Below, piece after piece: positions 37,153 to 44,519 of a stretch of DNA of 64,000 bases. A program made the translations under genes and the position numbers. Each line of letters opens with the position of its first letter. Within the stretch, counting starts at the first letter, position 1. The DNA is from Phenylobacterium sp. Lineage in GTDB: Bacteria > Pseudomonadota > Alphaproteobacteria > Caulobacterales > Caulobacteraceae. Location: assembly GCF_013822795.1 (NCBI RefSeq), contig NZ_PNLB01000022.1, positions 1-64,000 of the forward strand. Reading direction: 5' to 3'. The notes beneath the pieces were generated by a model, which saw nothing but the letters and a program-made list of their open reading frames with translations, did not search any database and was not told the origin of the DNA.

Positions 37153-38006
37153 GCCTCAGCGGCAAGACGCTCTTCATCACCGGGGCCAGCCGCGGCATCG
37201 GCCTGGCCATCGCGCTGCGGGCGGCGCGGGACGGGGCGAACATCGCCATCGCCGCGAAGACCGCCGAGCCGCACAAGCACCTGCCGGGCACGATCTATTC
37301 GGCCGCCGAGGAGATCGAGAAGGCCGGCGGCAAGGCGCTGCCGCTGATTGTCGACGTGCGCGAGGAAGCCAGCGTCTACGCGGCGGTCGAGAAAACCGTC
37401 GCCGCGTTCGGCGGCATCGACATCTGCGTCAACAACGCCTCGGCCATCCAGCTGACGCCGACCCTGGCCACCGACATGAAGCGCTATGACCTGATGAACC
37501 AGGTCAATGCGCGCGGCAGCTACCTGACCTCCAAGGCCTGCATCCCGCACCTGAAGAAGGCGGCCAATCCGCACGTGCTGATGCTGTCGCCGCCGCTGGA
37601 CATGAGCCCCAAGTGGTTCCAGGGACACGTCGCCTACACCATGGCCAAATTCGGCATGAGCATGTGCGTGCTGGGCATGGCCGAGGAGTTCCGCGAGGAC
37701 GGGATCGCGTTCAATGCCCTGTGGCCGCGCACCGGCATCGCCACAGCGGCGATCCAGTTCGCCCTGGCCGGCGAGGAGGGCATGAAGGCCTGCCGCACGC
37801 CGGAGATCATGGCCGATGCGGCGCATGCGATTTTCGAGAAGCCGAGCCGTGAGTTCACCGGCAACTTCCTGATCGACGACAGCTTTCTCTATGGCGAGGG
37901 CGAGCGGGACTTCGACAAGTACCGGGTCGATCCGACCACGCCGCTGATGCCGGACTTCTTCGTCCCCGAGAGCAGCAAGCCGCCGCCCGGTGTGGTGATC
38001 GGATAG
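37149..38006 (+). CDS. Short-chain dehydrogenase, HSDL2-like
   Basis: This 285-residue SDR has ITGASRGIGLAIALRAARDG, NNASAIQ, catalytic YTMAKFG and a C-terminal extension, a layout like the bacterial relatives of HSDL2. I use the ATG at 37149 overlapping the previous stop by four bases (ATGA) instead of the earlier ORF start. It probably acts with its two neighbours on the same acyl or steroid-like substrate. No transcription end is visible before the repeat that follows. Confidence 0.87.
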   Translation: MSLSGKTLFITGASRGIGLAIALRAARDGANIAIAAKTAEPHKHLPGTIYSAAEEIEKAGGKALPLIVDVREEASVYAAVEKTVAAFGGIDICVNNASAIQLTPTLATDMKRYDLMNQVNARGSYLTSKACIPHLKKAANPHVLMLSPPLDMSPKWFQGHVAYTMAKFGMSMCVLGMAEEFREDGIAFNALWPRTGIATAAIQFALAGEEGMKACRTPEIMADAAHAIFEKPSREFTGNFLIDDSFLYGEGERDFDKYRVDPTTPLMPDFFVPESSKPPPGVVIG

Positions 38007-38029
38007 GGAGCGGCCCGACGCTCCACTTC

Positions 38030-38164
38030 CCTCGCCCCCTTGGGGGAGAGGGGAGGGTGAGGGGGTTGCTGCAGTTCCGTCATTCCCAGAAGCCGGAGGG
38101 CGTCGCTTTGCGCCGCTTACCCCTCACCCCAACCCTCTCCCCTCGAGCGGGGAGAGGGAGCGTT
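38030..38164. repeat. Composite CTCTCCCC intergenic element
   Basis: CTCGCCCCCTTGGGGGAGAGG...GGTGAGGGGG, a linker with GGAGGGCGTCGCTTTGCGCC, then CCCCTCACCCCAACCCTC and CCCCTCGAGCGGGGAGAGG. The right half matches the tandem array at 40379-40751. Confidence 0.72.
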
Positions 38165-38184
38165 GGCTCACCGGCTCAGCCGGC

Positions 38185-38526
38185 TCAGCGCTTTTTCTTG
38201 CTCGCCTTCGCGCGCATCGCGGCGTCGAGCGCCCGCGTCGTCCAGGCGGTCATTTCGTCGGGGTCTTCGAGGGCTTCGAGCGGGACGGTCCAGTAGCTCA
38301 TCGCCTTGTCGCCGCCGAACGGCTTGAAAGCTTCGCAGCCAGCGGCCTCGAACTCGGGGACGGTGGTGGCGTCCGCCTTGAAGTAGAGCACGTCGTCGGC
38401 GATGAGGGCGAAGAACAGCTCGTGGTGCGAGACGCCGACGCCGCCGAACATCCGGCGGTGGGTGATCCCGCCGAGCGGGTGCAACTGTTCGAGCACGTAG
38501 TCGAGGAAGTCGGGAGAGACGGGCAT
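38185..38526 (-). CDS. TfoX/Sxy N-terminal-domain protein
   Basis: This 113-residue protein has the TfoX N-domain: ITHRRMFGGVGVSHHELFFALIADDVLYFKAD in the family order. In gammaproteobacteria TfoX controls competence with CRP, but stand-alone N-domain proteins in alphaproteobacteria are uncharacterised. I use the ATG at 38526 (MPVSPDF); the ORF could start at 38556. The start is only 31 bases from the divergent GNAT gene. Confidence 0.75.
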   Translation of the reverse strand: MPVSPDFLDYVLEQLHPLGGITHRRMFGGVGVSHHELFFALIADDVLYFKADATTVPEFEAAGCEAFKPFGGDKAMSYWTVPLEALEDPDEMTAWTTRALDAAMRAKASKKKR

Positions 38527-38557
38527 CGGCCAGGAGAAGACCGCCGCGGCGGCCAAG

Positions 38558-39031
38558 GTGCAAGTGCGGCCGGCGACCCCGGCGGACGCGGGCCTGATCT
38601 ATGGCTTCATCCGCGGCCTGGCCGAGTATGAGAAGCTGCTGCACGAGGTTGAGGCGACGCAGGCCGACGTCGAGGGCGCGCTGTTCAGTGAGCATCCGCG
38701 GGCGTTCTGCGACATCGCCGAGGCGGACGGGACGCCGGTCGGCTTTGCGCTGTGGTTCTACAACTACTCGACCTTCCGCGGCCGGCACGGGATCTATCTG
38801 GAAGACCTGTTCGTGGTTCCGCAGGCGCGGGGCCTGGGGGCCGGCAAGGCGCTGCTGCGGCGGCTGGCCCAGCGCTGCCAGGAGGAGGGCTTGGCGCGGC
38901 TGGAATGGTCGGTGCTGGACTGGAACGCGCCGTCGATCGCGTTCTACGACTCGCTGGGGGCGAGCGCGCAGACCGAGTGGATCGTGCGCCGGCTGACCGA
39001 CGCGCCGCTGAAGGCGTTGGCCGAGAGCTGA
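38558..39031 (+). CDS. GNAT acetyltransferase (diamine acetyltransferase-like)
   Basis: This 157-residue protein has the GNAT acetyl-CoA motif DLFVVPQARGLGAGKALL and the C-terminal NAPSIAFYDSLGA, as in spermidine/diamine N-acetyltransferases. The start is GTG at 38558. It is divergent from the TfoX-like gene with 31 bases between, too little for two separate extended promoters, so one or both may be leaderless. Confidence 0.83.
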   Translation: MQVRPATPADAGLIYGFIRGLAEYEKLLHEVEATQADVEGALFSEHPRAFCDIAEADGTPVGFALWFYNYSTFRGRHGIYLEDLFVVPQARGLGAGKALLRRLAQRCQEEGLARLEWSVLDWNAPSIAFYDSLGASAQTEWIVRRLTDAPLKALAES

Positions 39032-39058
39032 GGGCTGGCGGGTAGGGCGTCCGGGCGT

Positions 39059-39195
39059 ACTTTCCCTCGCCCCCTTGGGGGAGAGGGTAGGGTGAGGGGG
39101 CTTGGGCGTTGGGGCATCACCGAGGTCGGGGGGCTCTGCTCTGCGTCGCCGACCCCTCACCCCAGCCCTCTCCCCTCGAGCGGGGAGAGGGAGAT
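39059..39195. repeat. Composite CTCTCCCC intergenic element
   Basis: CTTTCCCTCGCCCCCTTGGGGGAGAGGGTAGGGTGAGGGG, a GC-rich linker and CCCCTCACCCCAGCCCTCTCCCCTCGAGCGGGGAGAGGG occur in inverted orientation, filling the gap between the GNAT and CDF genes. Confidence 0.72.
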
Positions 39196-39216
39196 TCGGT
39201 CGCGGCGTCTGAGAGG

Positions 39217-39903
39217 CTAGGCCGCTTGGAGCCGCAGTTCGCCGCGGGCCTGGCGGATGATCGACGAGGCGGTCGAGAGGAACAGGCTGGCCATGATCGC
39301 GGCGACGGCGAGGTCGGCCCACTTGGTGCCGGTGTAGGCGACGACGCCCGCGGCGCAGAGCACTGCGACGTTGCCGATGGCGTCGTTGCGCGAGCAGAGC
39401 CAGACCGAGCGGACGTTGGCGTCGCCGTCTCGGAAGCGCAGCAGCAGCAGGGCTGAGATGACGTTGGCCGAGAGGGCGAGCGCGCCCACCCAGCCCATGG
39501 TCATCGCGTCCGGCGTGCCGTCCACGAAGGTCCGCCAGAGGGCGGCGGCGAGCACGTAGACGCCCATCAGGCCGAGGCTGACGCCCTTCACCAGGGCGGC
39601 CTTGGAGCGGAACGCGAGAGACTGGCTCAGGGCGAACAGCGACAGGCCGTAGGTGGCGCTGTCGCCGGCGAAGTCGAGGGCGTCGGCCTGGAGAGCCATG
39701 GAACCGGCCAACTGGCCCTGGATCACCTCGAGCGCGAACATGCCGGCGTTCAAGGCCAGCACGATCCAGACGGCGCGGCGGAAGGCGGGAGAGCCGTTCT
39801 CGACGGCGGCGGCGGTGGCCTCGCAGCCGCAGCCGGCGGAGGCGCAGGCGGCCCCTTCGGGAGCGGGCGCAGGCGCCTTGTGGTGGACGATCTCGTAGGT
39901 CAT
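39217..39903 (-). CDS. Cation diffusion facilitator family transporter
   Basis: This 228-residue protein has a Cys/His-rich N-terminus (AHHKAP-like and ACASAGCGC), then about five to six membrane helices. The CDF-like metal site is in QADALDFAGDSATYG (helix II) and SRNDAIGNVAV (helix V). It resembles short CDF metal exporters without the cytosolic C-terminal domain. I use the ATG at 39903. The operator of the divergent MerR regulator lies 17 bases upstream, so a Cd/Zn/Pb-type efflux role is inferred. Confidence 0.8.
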   Translation of the reverse strand: MTYEIVHHKAPAPAPEGAACASAGCGCEATAAAVENGSPAFRRAVWIVLALNAGMFALEVIQGQLAGSMALQADALDFAGDSATYGLSLFALSQSLAFRSKAALVKGVSLGLMGVYVLAAALWRTFVDGTPDAMTMGWVGALALSANVISALLLLRFRDGDANVRSVWLCSRNDAIGNVAVLCAAGVVAYTGTKWADLAVAAIMASLFLSTASSIIRQARGELRLQAA

Positions 39904-39908
39904 GCCTA

Positions 39909-39940
39909 AGTGTTGCATCCTATAGTCACTGTAGGAGCAA
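39909..39940 (-). promoter_or_regulatory. MerR-type promoter of the CDF transporter
   Basis: On the minus strand TTGCTC (-35) and AACACT (-10) are 20 bases apart, the long spacer typical of MerR-activated promoters. The dyad CTACAGTGACTATAG (39920-39934 on the plus strand as CTATAGTCACTGTAG) lies inside the spacer. The -10 is only 5 bases from the ATG, so the transporter mRNA is probably leaderless. The dyad resembles CadR/PbrR-type operators. Confidence 0.75.
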
Positions 39941-39947
39941 GCGGCGA

Positions 39948-40370
39948 ATGGCGGGCGACATCTCGATCGGCGAACTCTCGCGCCGGGCCGGCGTGAAAGT
40001 GACCACCATCCGCTTCTATGAGGGCGCCGGGCTGATGCCCGCGCCGCCGCGCAGCGAGGGCGACCGGCGGCTGTACGACGCGGGGCATGTGCGGCGGCTG
40101 AGCTTCATCCGCCACGCCCGCGAGCTGGGTTTCGAGATGGAGGACCTGCGCACGCTGCTGGAGCTGAGCGACCGGCCGGGCGGGTCCTGCGGGCCGGTCG
40201 ACGAGATCGCCGGCCGGCACCTGGCCGCGGTCGAGGACAAGATCGCCAAGCTGACGGCGCTGAAGGGCGAGCTGTCGCGGATGCTGGCGACCTGCAGCCA
40301 CGGGGCGGTGGCCGAGTGCCGGGTGATCGAGGCGTTGGCCGATCACTCGCACTGCGGCGGCGAGCACTGA
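39948..40370 (+). CDS. MerR-family metal-responsive regulator
   Basis: This 140-residue protein has a MerR helix-turn-helix (SIGELSRRAGVKVTTIRFYEG), a dimerisation helix and four Cys: 81, 116, 124 and 136. The 35-residue gap between Cys81 and Cys116 is the same as between the metal-binding cysteines of MerR and CadR. The His-rich C-terminus (HSHCGGEH) also suits a soft-metal sensor such as CadR. It is divergent from the CDF transporter across its own operator. Confidence 0.9.
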   Translation: MAGDISIGELSRRAGVKVTTIRFYEGAGLMPAPPRSEGDRRLYDAGHVRRLSFIRHARELGFEMEDLRTLLELSDRPGGSCGPVDEIAGRHLAAVEDKIAKLTALKGELSRMLATCSHGAVAECRVIEALADHSHCGGEH

Positions 40371-40378
40371 GGCGGTCC

Positions 40379-40751
40379 GAGGCCGGAGGGCGCCGCTGCG
40401 CGCCGCTTCACCCCTCACCCCAACCCTCTCCCCTCGAGCGGGGAGAGGGAGTCTTGGCGGTGCAGCTGCGTTCCTCTCCCTGGGGAGAGGGTAGGGTGAG
40501 GGGCTTGGGCGGTTCGGGTATCGCTGAGGCCTGAGGGCGCCGCTGCGCGTCGCTTTACCCCTCACCCCAACCCTCTCCCCTCGAGTGGGGAGAGGGAGTT
40601 CATGGCGGTGCAGCTGCGTTCCTCTCCCTGGGGAGAGGGTAGGGTGAGGGGCTTGGGCGGTTGGGGTATCGCTGAGGCCGGGGGGCGCCGCTGCGCGTCG
40701 CTAACCCCTCACCCCAACCCTCTCCCCTCAGGTGGGGAGAGGGAGTCTTGG
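40379..40751. repeat. Tandem 147-base repeat array (about 2.5 copies)
   Basis: The 385-base gap between the MerR and TetR genes has no gene. It holds a repeat of about 147 bases: CGCCGCTGCG begins at 40391, 40538 and 40686. Each unit contains CCCCTCACCCCAACCCTC, a CTCTCCCC/GGGGAGAG hairpin, a GTGCAGCTGCG linker and GGTAGGGTGAGGGG. The outer parts are inverted, so single copies look like paired palindromes of BIME type. The copies differ at few bases, suggesting recent duplication. Confidence 0.8.
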
Positions 40752-40755
40752 TCGA

Positions 40756-41316
40756 TCACGGCCGAGCGGTCACCTCGGCGATCGCCAGCCTGAGGTTGGT
40801 TTCCAGCAGTTCGTCGGCCAGGGGGCCGTCGGGGACGGCTCTGGCCAGCATCAGCGCGCCGGCCATGCGGGTGACGACGCCCAGCGCGCGCTGACGGCGA
40901 TCGGGGGTGTCGGGCAGGCGCGCCTCGACCGAGGCGATCATCTGTTCGACGCCGGCGGCGAAGGCGGTCTTCAGATCGTCGGAAGCGCGGCCGACGTCGC
41001 CGCCCAGGGCGGCGGCGGGGCAGCTCTTGCCCGGGGCTTTGCGGGCGGCGTGCGACAGATAGTGGGTGAGCATTTCGGGCAGGTCGCGGGCGCGTTCGCG
41101 GTGGCCGGCCATGGTCGCGAAGGCGCTCTCCACGGCCTGGGCGGCGAGGGCGTCCTTGGACTTGAAGTGGTTGTAGAAGCCGCCGTGGGTGAAGCCGGCG
41201 GCCTTGGTCAGGTCGCCGACGCTGACCCCGTCGAAGCCGCGTTCGCGAAAAAGCGTGGCGGCCGCGCCGACGATCCGTTCGCGGTTCTCCTGCGCCTGCG
41301 CCTTGCTGATCTTCAT
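40756..41316 (-). CDS. TetR-family transcriptional regulator
   Basis: This 186-residue protein has the TetR helix-turn-helix (IVGAAATLFRERGFDGVSVGDLTKAAGFTHGGFYNHF) and a helical ligand domain. It is in the AcrR-like group that usually represses a neighbouring gene. I use the ATG at 41316 (MKISKAQ); the ORF runs 20 codons further. It is divergent from a tautomerase gene, with a near-perfect palindrome between them. Confidence 0.88.
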   Translation of the reverse strand: MKISKAQAQENRERIVGAAATLFRERGFDGVSVGDLTKAAGFTHGGFYNHFKSKDALAAQAVESAFATMAGHRERARDLPEMLTHYLSHAARKAPGKSCPAAALGGDVGRASDDLKTAFAAGVEQMIASVEARLPDTPDRRQRALGVVTRMAGALMLARAVPDGPLADELLETNLRLAIAEVTARP

Positions 41317-41343
41317 CGGCTTGCCTCTTGACGACCCTATGGA

Positions 41344-41371
41344 TTCAATGATGACAATAATCATTATTGAA
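41344..41371. promoter_or_regulatory. Candidate TetR operator
   Basis: TTCAATGATGA and TCATTATTGAA form 11-base arms with one mismatch around a 6-base spacer. An inner AATAATCATTATT palindrome is also present. It lies 28 bases upstream of the TetR start and 41 upstream of the tautomerase start, suited to repress both. Confidence 0.65.
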
Positions 41372-41411
41372 GTCAAGGCGGCGCTTGGGCCGCAAGCGAA
41401 GGACCTGTTCG

Positions 41412-41849
41412 ATGCCGCTTTGGAAAATCTATCACCCGGTCGGGGCGTTCAGCCTGGAGGACAAGAAGGGTCTGTCGGAGGCGATCACTGCGCTCTACGC
41501 CCGCGGCCTGCCGAAGTTCTACGTCGGAGTGGTGTTCCAGGAGGTCGCCGCCGACTCGTTCTTCATCGGCGGCGAGAGCGTCGACAACTTCGTGCGCATC
41601 TGGATCGACCACATCGCCCGAACCATGCCGACGCCGGAGATCCGGGCGAGGTTCATCCAGATGGTCGACGAGGCGCTGGCGCCCTACGTCCGCGATCGCG
41701 GCCTGAACTGGGAGTACCACATCGACGAGACGTCCTATGAGCTGTGGTCGATCCAGGGCTATCGCCCGCCGCTGCCCGGCACAGAGGACGAGATCCGCTG
41801 GCGGACGGAGAACCAGCCCAGTCCGGTGGGGCCGCGGGAGACGGTGTAG
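41412..41849 (+). CDS. Tautomerase-family protein (cis-CaaD-like)
   Basis: This 145-residue protein starts MPLWKIYHP, giving a free N-terminal proline after Met removal, the catalytic base of the tautomerase superfamily. Its length and the RARF/ENQPSP segments match the long, trimeric cis-3-chloroacrylic acid dehalogenase-like group rather than 60-residue 4-oxalocrotonate tautomerases. I use the ATG at 41412. Control by the divergent TetR protein is likely. The substrate is unknown. Confidence 0.77.
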   Translation: MPLWKIYHPVGAFSLEDKKGLSEAITALYARGLPKFYVGVVFQEVAADSFFIGGESVDNFVRIWIDHIARTMPTPEIRARFIQMVDEALAPYVRDRGLNWEYHIDETSYELWSIQGYRPPLPGTEDEIRWRTENQPSPVGPRETV

Positions 41850-41880
41850 GGGAGGAGCCCCTGGCGAGCCTGATCAACCG

Positions 41881-42016
41881 GTGTCATCCCGGTTTGCGAA
41901 GCAAGACCGGGACCCATTCGCGCCGCCTGACAGAATGAGGCGAGGCTGAGCGGCCTTCTGATCCATTCGGTGTTCATGGGTCCCGGTCTTCGGCTGCGCC
42001 GAAACCGGGATGACAC
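41881..42016. repeat. Large inverted repeat GTGTCATCCCGG...CCGGGATGACAC
   Basis: Arms of about 37-41 bases (41881-41917 and 41976-42016) are complementary apart from a few bases in their middle, which itself folds (GGTTTGCGAAGCAAGACC). It fills the gap between two convergent genes and can serve as a bidirectional terminator. It is a common intergenic element type in Caulobacteraceae. Confidence 0.75.
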
Positions 42017-42039
42017 CTTGAGACCGGAAAAGGCGATCG

Positions 42040-42438
42040 TCAGACCGAGATGTCGATGATCATCGGTCTGGCCGGTTCGCCGCGCTTGGCTGACTCCGTG
42101 GCCTCGGCCTTGAGGGCTTGTTCCATCGCCTCCTTCACCAGGCGGGCGACTTCGTTCTCGACGGTGGCCGGATCGGCGTCGGGGTTGGCGGCTTTGACCT
42201 CGGCCTCGATCTTTGCCTTCAGCTTCTCGAGCTTCTGCTCCTGGGCCCAGGCGTAGATGCCCTTCTCCCGGATCTCGTCGAGGACGGCGCGTTGGCTGGA
42301 CTTGGAGAGCTCGGCCTTGCGCGCGGCTTCGGCCGCGGCGGAGGGTTTTGCCGAGTCGGTTTTGCCGAGCTGGCCGATCTTGCTCAGCGTATCGGTCGAG
42401 AAAAGGCTGTTGGCGAGGTTTGAACTGCCGACTTGCAT
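42040..42438 (-). CDS. Conserved-looking small soluble protein, Ala/Glu/Lys-rich helix
   Basis: This 132-residue protein has a helical, charged centre (EEIREKG-like, LEKLKAKIEAEVKAA) and ends in PMIIDISV. I use the ATG at 42438, which has AAGGAG upstream. No family is recognised. A second small protein (43115-43408) on the same strand ends in a similar pattern, AVVDLRV after Ala/Arg-rich helices, so the two may be distant paralogues. The GNAT gene lies between them on the other strand. Confidence 0.6.
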   Translation of the reverse strand: MQVGSSNLANSLFSTDTLSKIGQLGKTDSAKPSAAAEAARKAELSKSSQRAVLDEIREKGIYAWAQEQKLEKLKAKIEAEVKAANPDADPATVENEVARLVKEAMEQALKAEATESAKRGEPARPMIIDISV

Positions 42439-42507
42439 GCGAACGCTCCTTGACTGGGCTAGGCTGGAGCAAAGGCCGGGCCAACCGGCGGTAGAGGAGG
42501 AAACGCG

Positions 42508-43110
42508 ATGAGTGCGCCGCCGAAGACAGTGCTTGAGGTCAGTCCCGAGGAAGAGGCGGCGATCCGCGCGGCGGTGCGCAGCGTCGGCGGGCCGGCGATG
42601 ATCATCGCCGGGCCTGAGCACGTCGCGGGGCTGACGGCGCTGTTGGCCGACCCGAAGGTGTCCGACCCGATCTACGATCTGCCGCGGCCGATCACGCACG
42701 CCAACGTCGGCCGCTGGGTCGAGGCGAGCGAGGCGCTGCGCCAGCAGGGCGAGTGCATTCTCAGCGTGTCGCTGGACGAGGCCGGGGAGGTCGCCGGCTA
42801 CTCACGGTTCACCGTCTGGCCCGACCGCTCGGCCGCGGAGATCGCCGGGGCGCGGCGGGCGGATCTGCAGAACTCGCACAGCGGCAAGTCGGGCGTGGCC
42901 CGCTCGATCGCCTTCATGTTCGAGCATCTGGGCGTGCGGCTGATCGCGCTGACCGCGGCGCTGGACAATGTGCGCTCGGCCGCCTCGATCGACGCGGCCG
43001 GGTTCCGGCGCATGGGCGAGATCGACAGCGTGCGGCCCGACGGGACGACGCGGCGCTCAATCTATTGGGAGCTGACGCGGGAGGAGTGGGTGCGCACCCA
43101 CCGGCTCTAA
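42508..43110 (+). CDS. GNAT-type N-acetyltransferase
   Basis: This 200-residue protein resembles RimJ/RimL-type acetyltransferases. An N-terminal segment precedes the core, SLDEAGEVAGYSRFTVW is the central strand, and the ending DNVRSAASIDAAGFRRMGEI carries the family's Asn-x-S/A-x-A pattern. The ribosome site GAGGAGG lies before ATG at 42508. It is divergent from the 42040-42438 gene. Confidence 0.75.
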   Translation: MSAPPKTVLEVSPEEEAAIRAAVRSVGGPAMIIAGPEHVAGLTALLADPKVSDPIYDLPRPITHANVGRWVEASEALRQQGECILSVSLDEAGEVAGYSRFTVWPDRSAAEIAGARRADLQNSHSGKSGVARSIAFMFEHLGVRLIALTAALDNVRSAASIDAAGFRRMGEIDSVRPDGTTRRSIYWELTREEWVRTHRL

Positions 43111-43114
43111 AGGG

Positions 43115-43408
43115 TCAGACGCGCAGGTCGACGACGGCGCCGGCCGGATCGCGGCCCTGCGCGGCGCGCTTGTCGGCGGCGCGCTGGGCGTCTTCCTCGA
43201 GGATTTTCTGAAAGTCGCCGGCGGCCATGCCGGCCAGGGTCTTTTTGAGCTTTTCTTCCTCTTCCGGGGTCAGCGTCCGGTCGGGCTTGGCCGGCTCCTC
43301 GATGAGCAGCTTGCCGGCGGTGTCGTCGCTTTCCTTGGCCTTGCCGGCCGGGGCGGCGAACTGCGGCTGGGCGTACCAGCTGGCGGGGCCGACGCTGCTC
43401 ACGGACAT
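43115..43408 (-). CDS. Small soluble protein with EEEEKLKK helix
   Basis: This 97-residue protein has a mostly disordered N-terminus (Pro/Ala), a charged helix TPEEEEKLKKTLAGM and a C-terminus ending AVVDLRV. AGGAG is 6 bases before the ATG at 43408. No domain is recognised. It may be related to the 42040-42438 protein by its C-terminal pattern. Confidence 0.55.
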   Translation of the reverse strand: MSVSSVGPASWYAQPQFAAPAGKAKESDDTAGKLLIEEPAKPDRTLTPEEEEKLKKTLAGMAAGDFQKILEEDAQRAADKRAAQGRDPAGAVVDLRV

Positions 43409-43491
43409 GGGGCGCTCCTGACAAATGGACGCCTGACGTTAAGCAAGTTTCAGGCCAAAAACCCTTGCGGCGTAAGCGATTGCGCGCGCGT

Positions 43492-43526
43492 AAAGAAAAG
43501 CGGCGGCCCCGTGAGGAGCCGCCGCC
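43492..43526 (-). terminator. Rho-independent terminator
   Basis: On the minus strand GGCGGC pairs with GCCGCC around about ten bases, followed by TTTTCTTT. It lies 26 bases after the SDR stop. Confidence 0.65.
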
Positions 43527-43551
43527 TTGAAGTCCTAGGCTATCGCGAGGG

Positions 43552-44487
43552 TCAGCCGGCCTTGGCCGGGGCCGCGTCGCCGCCCTGGCTCGCCAGGGGC
43601 GGGCGCGAGAGCGGGGTGAACTTCGGCTCCATCTTCGGAATGGCTTCCGAGAGGATCGACTGCACCGTCCAGCCTTCTTCCTTGGTCACGGTCTCGACCG
43701 GACGCGGTTGGCTGTAGAGGATGATGTTGTCGCCCGAGGCGCCGAAAATCTGGCCCGAGACGCTGGCGGCGGCCGGGGTGATCATGGCGACGGAGAAGCG
43801 GGCCGGTTGGTCGGCGCGGATCTTCTCGGCCATCACGGCGCGGCGGGCCGCGGCGGCTTCGTCCTTCACCGGCACCGACTGGGTCATGCGGGTCCAGGCG
43901 ACCGGGGCCAGGCAGTTCGAACGCACGTTGTTGCGCGCGCCTTCCATGGCGATGATCCGCGACAGGCCGGCGATGCCCATCTTGGCCGCGCCGTAGTTGG
44001 CCTGGCCGATGTTGCCCAGCAGGCCCGAGGTCGAGGTGAAGAACATGTAGGCGCCGTCGTTCTGTTCGCGGAACAGCTCGATGGTGGCGCGGGCGACGTT
44101 GAACGAGCCGCGCATGTGGACGGCGATGACCGCGTCCCACTCGGCTTCGGTCATCTTGTGGAACATGACGTCACGCAGGATGCCGGCCGGATTGATGACC
44201 GCGTGCAGACCGCCGAATTCCTTCTTGGCCTGTTCGACCATGCCGTAGACGGCGTCGAGGTCGGTGACGCTGTCCGAGTTGGAAACCGCTTCGCCGCCCG
44301 CGGCGCGGATTTCCTGAGCGACCTGTTCGGCCGGACCCGCCGAGCCTTCGTCTTCGCCCTTCAGACCGCCGCCGAGGTCGTTGACCACGACCTTCGCGCC
44401 TTCGGCCGCCGCGATCAGCGCGCAATCACGGCCAATGCCGTTGCCGCCGCCGGTGACCAGAACAACTTTCCCTGAAAGTGAACCCAT
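43552..44487 (-). CDS. Short-chain dehydrogenase, multifunctional-enzyme-like
   Basis: This 311-residue SDR has VTGGGNGIGRDCALIAAAEG, NSDSVTD, catalytic STSGLLG and YGAAKMG, and resembles the dehydrogenase part of peroxisomal-type (3R)-hydroxyacyl-CoA dehydrogenases. The usual NNAG motif reads NPAG. A C-terminal extension (about residues 255-311) ends in a Lys/Ala tail. The start has GGGAGATT upstream. It is followed by a terminator; its likely substrates are fatty acyl-CoA-type compounds, not shown. Confidence 0.85.
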   Translation of the reverse strand: MGSLSGKVVLVTGGGNGIGRDCALIAAAEGAKVVVNDLGGGLKGEDEGSAGPAEQVAQEIRAAGGEAVSNSDSVTDLDAVYGMVEQAKKEFGGLHAVINPAGILRDVMFHKMTEAEWDAVIAVHMRGSFNVARATIELFREQNDGAYMFFTSTSGLLGNIGQANYGAAKMGIAGLSRIIAMEGARNNVRSNCLAPVAWTRMTQSVPVKDEAAAARRAVMAEKIRADQPARFSVAMITPAAASVSGQIFGASGDNIILYSQPRPVETVTKEEGWTVQSILSEAIPKMEPKFTPLSRPPLASQGGDAAPAKAG

Positions 44488-44519
44488 CGATCAATCTCCC
44501 TAAAAGAATAGCGTCGTTG

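Noticed and set aside
40379-40751. Possible CRISPR array
   Set aside because: Repeats are about 147 bases, directly tandem with no variable spacers of uniform size, and no cas genes are near.
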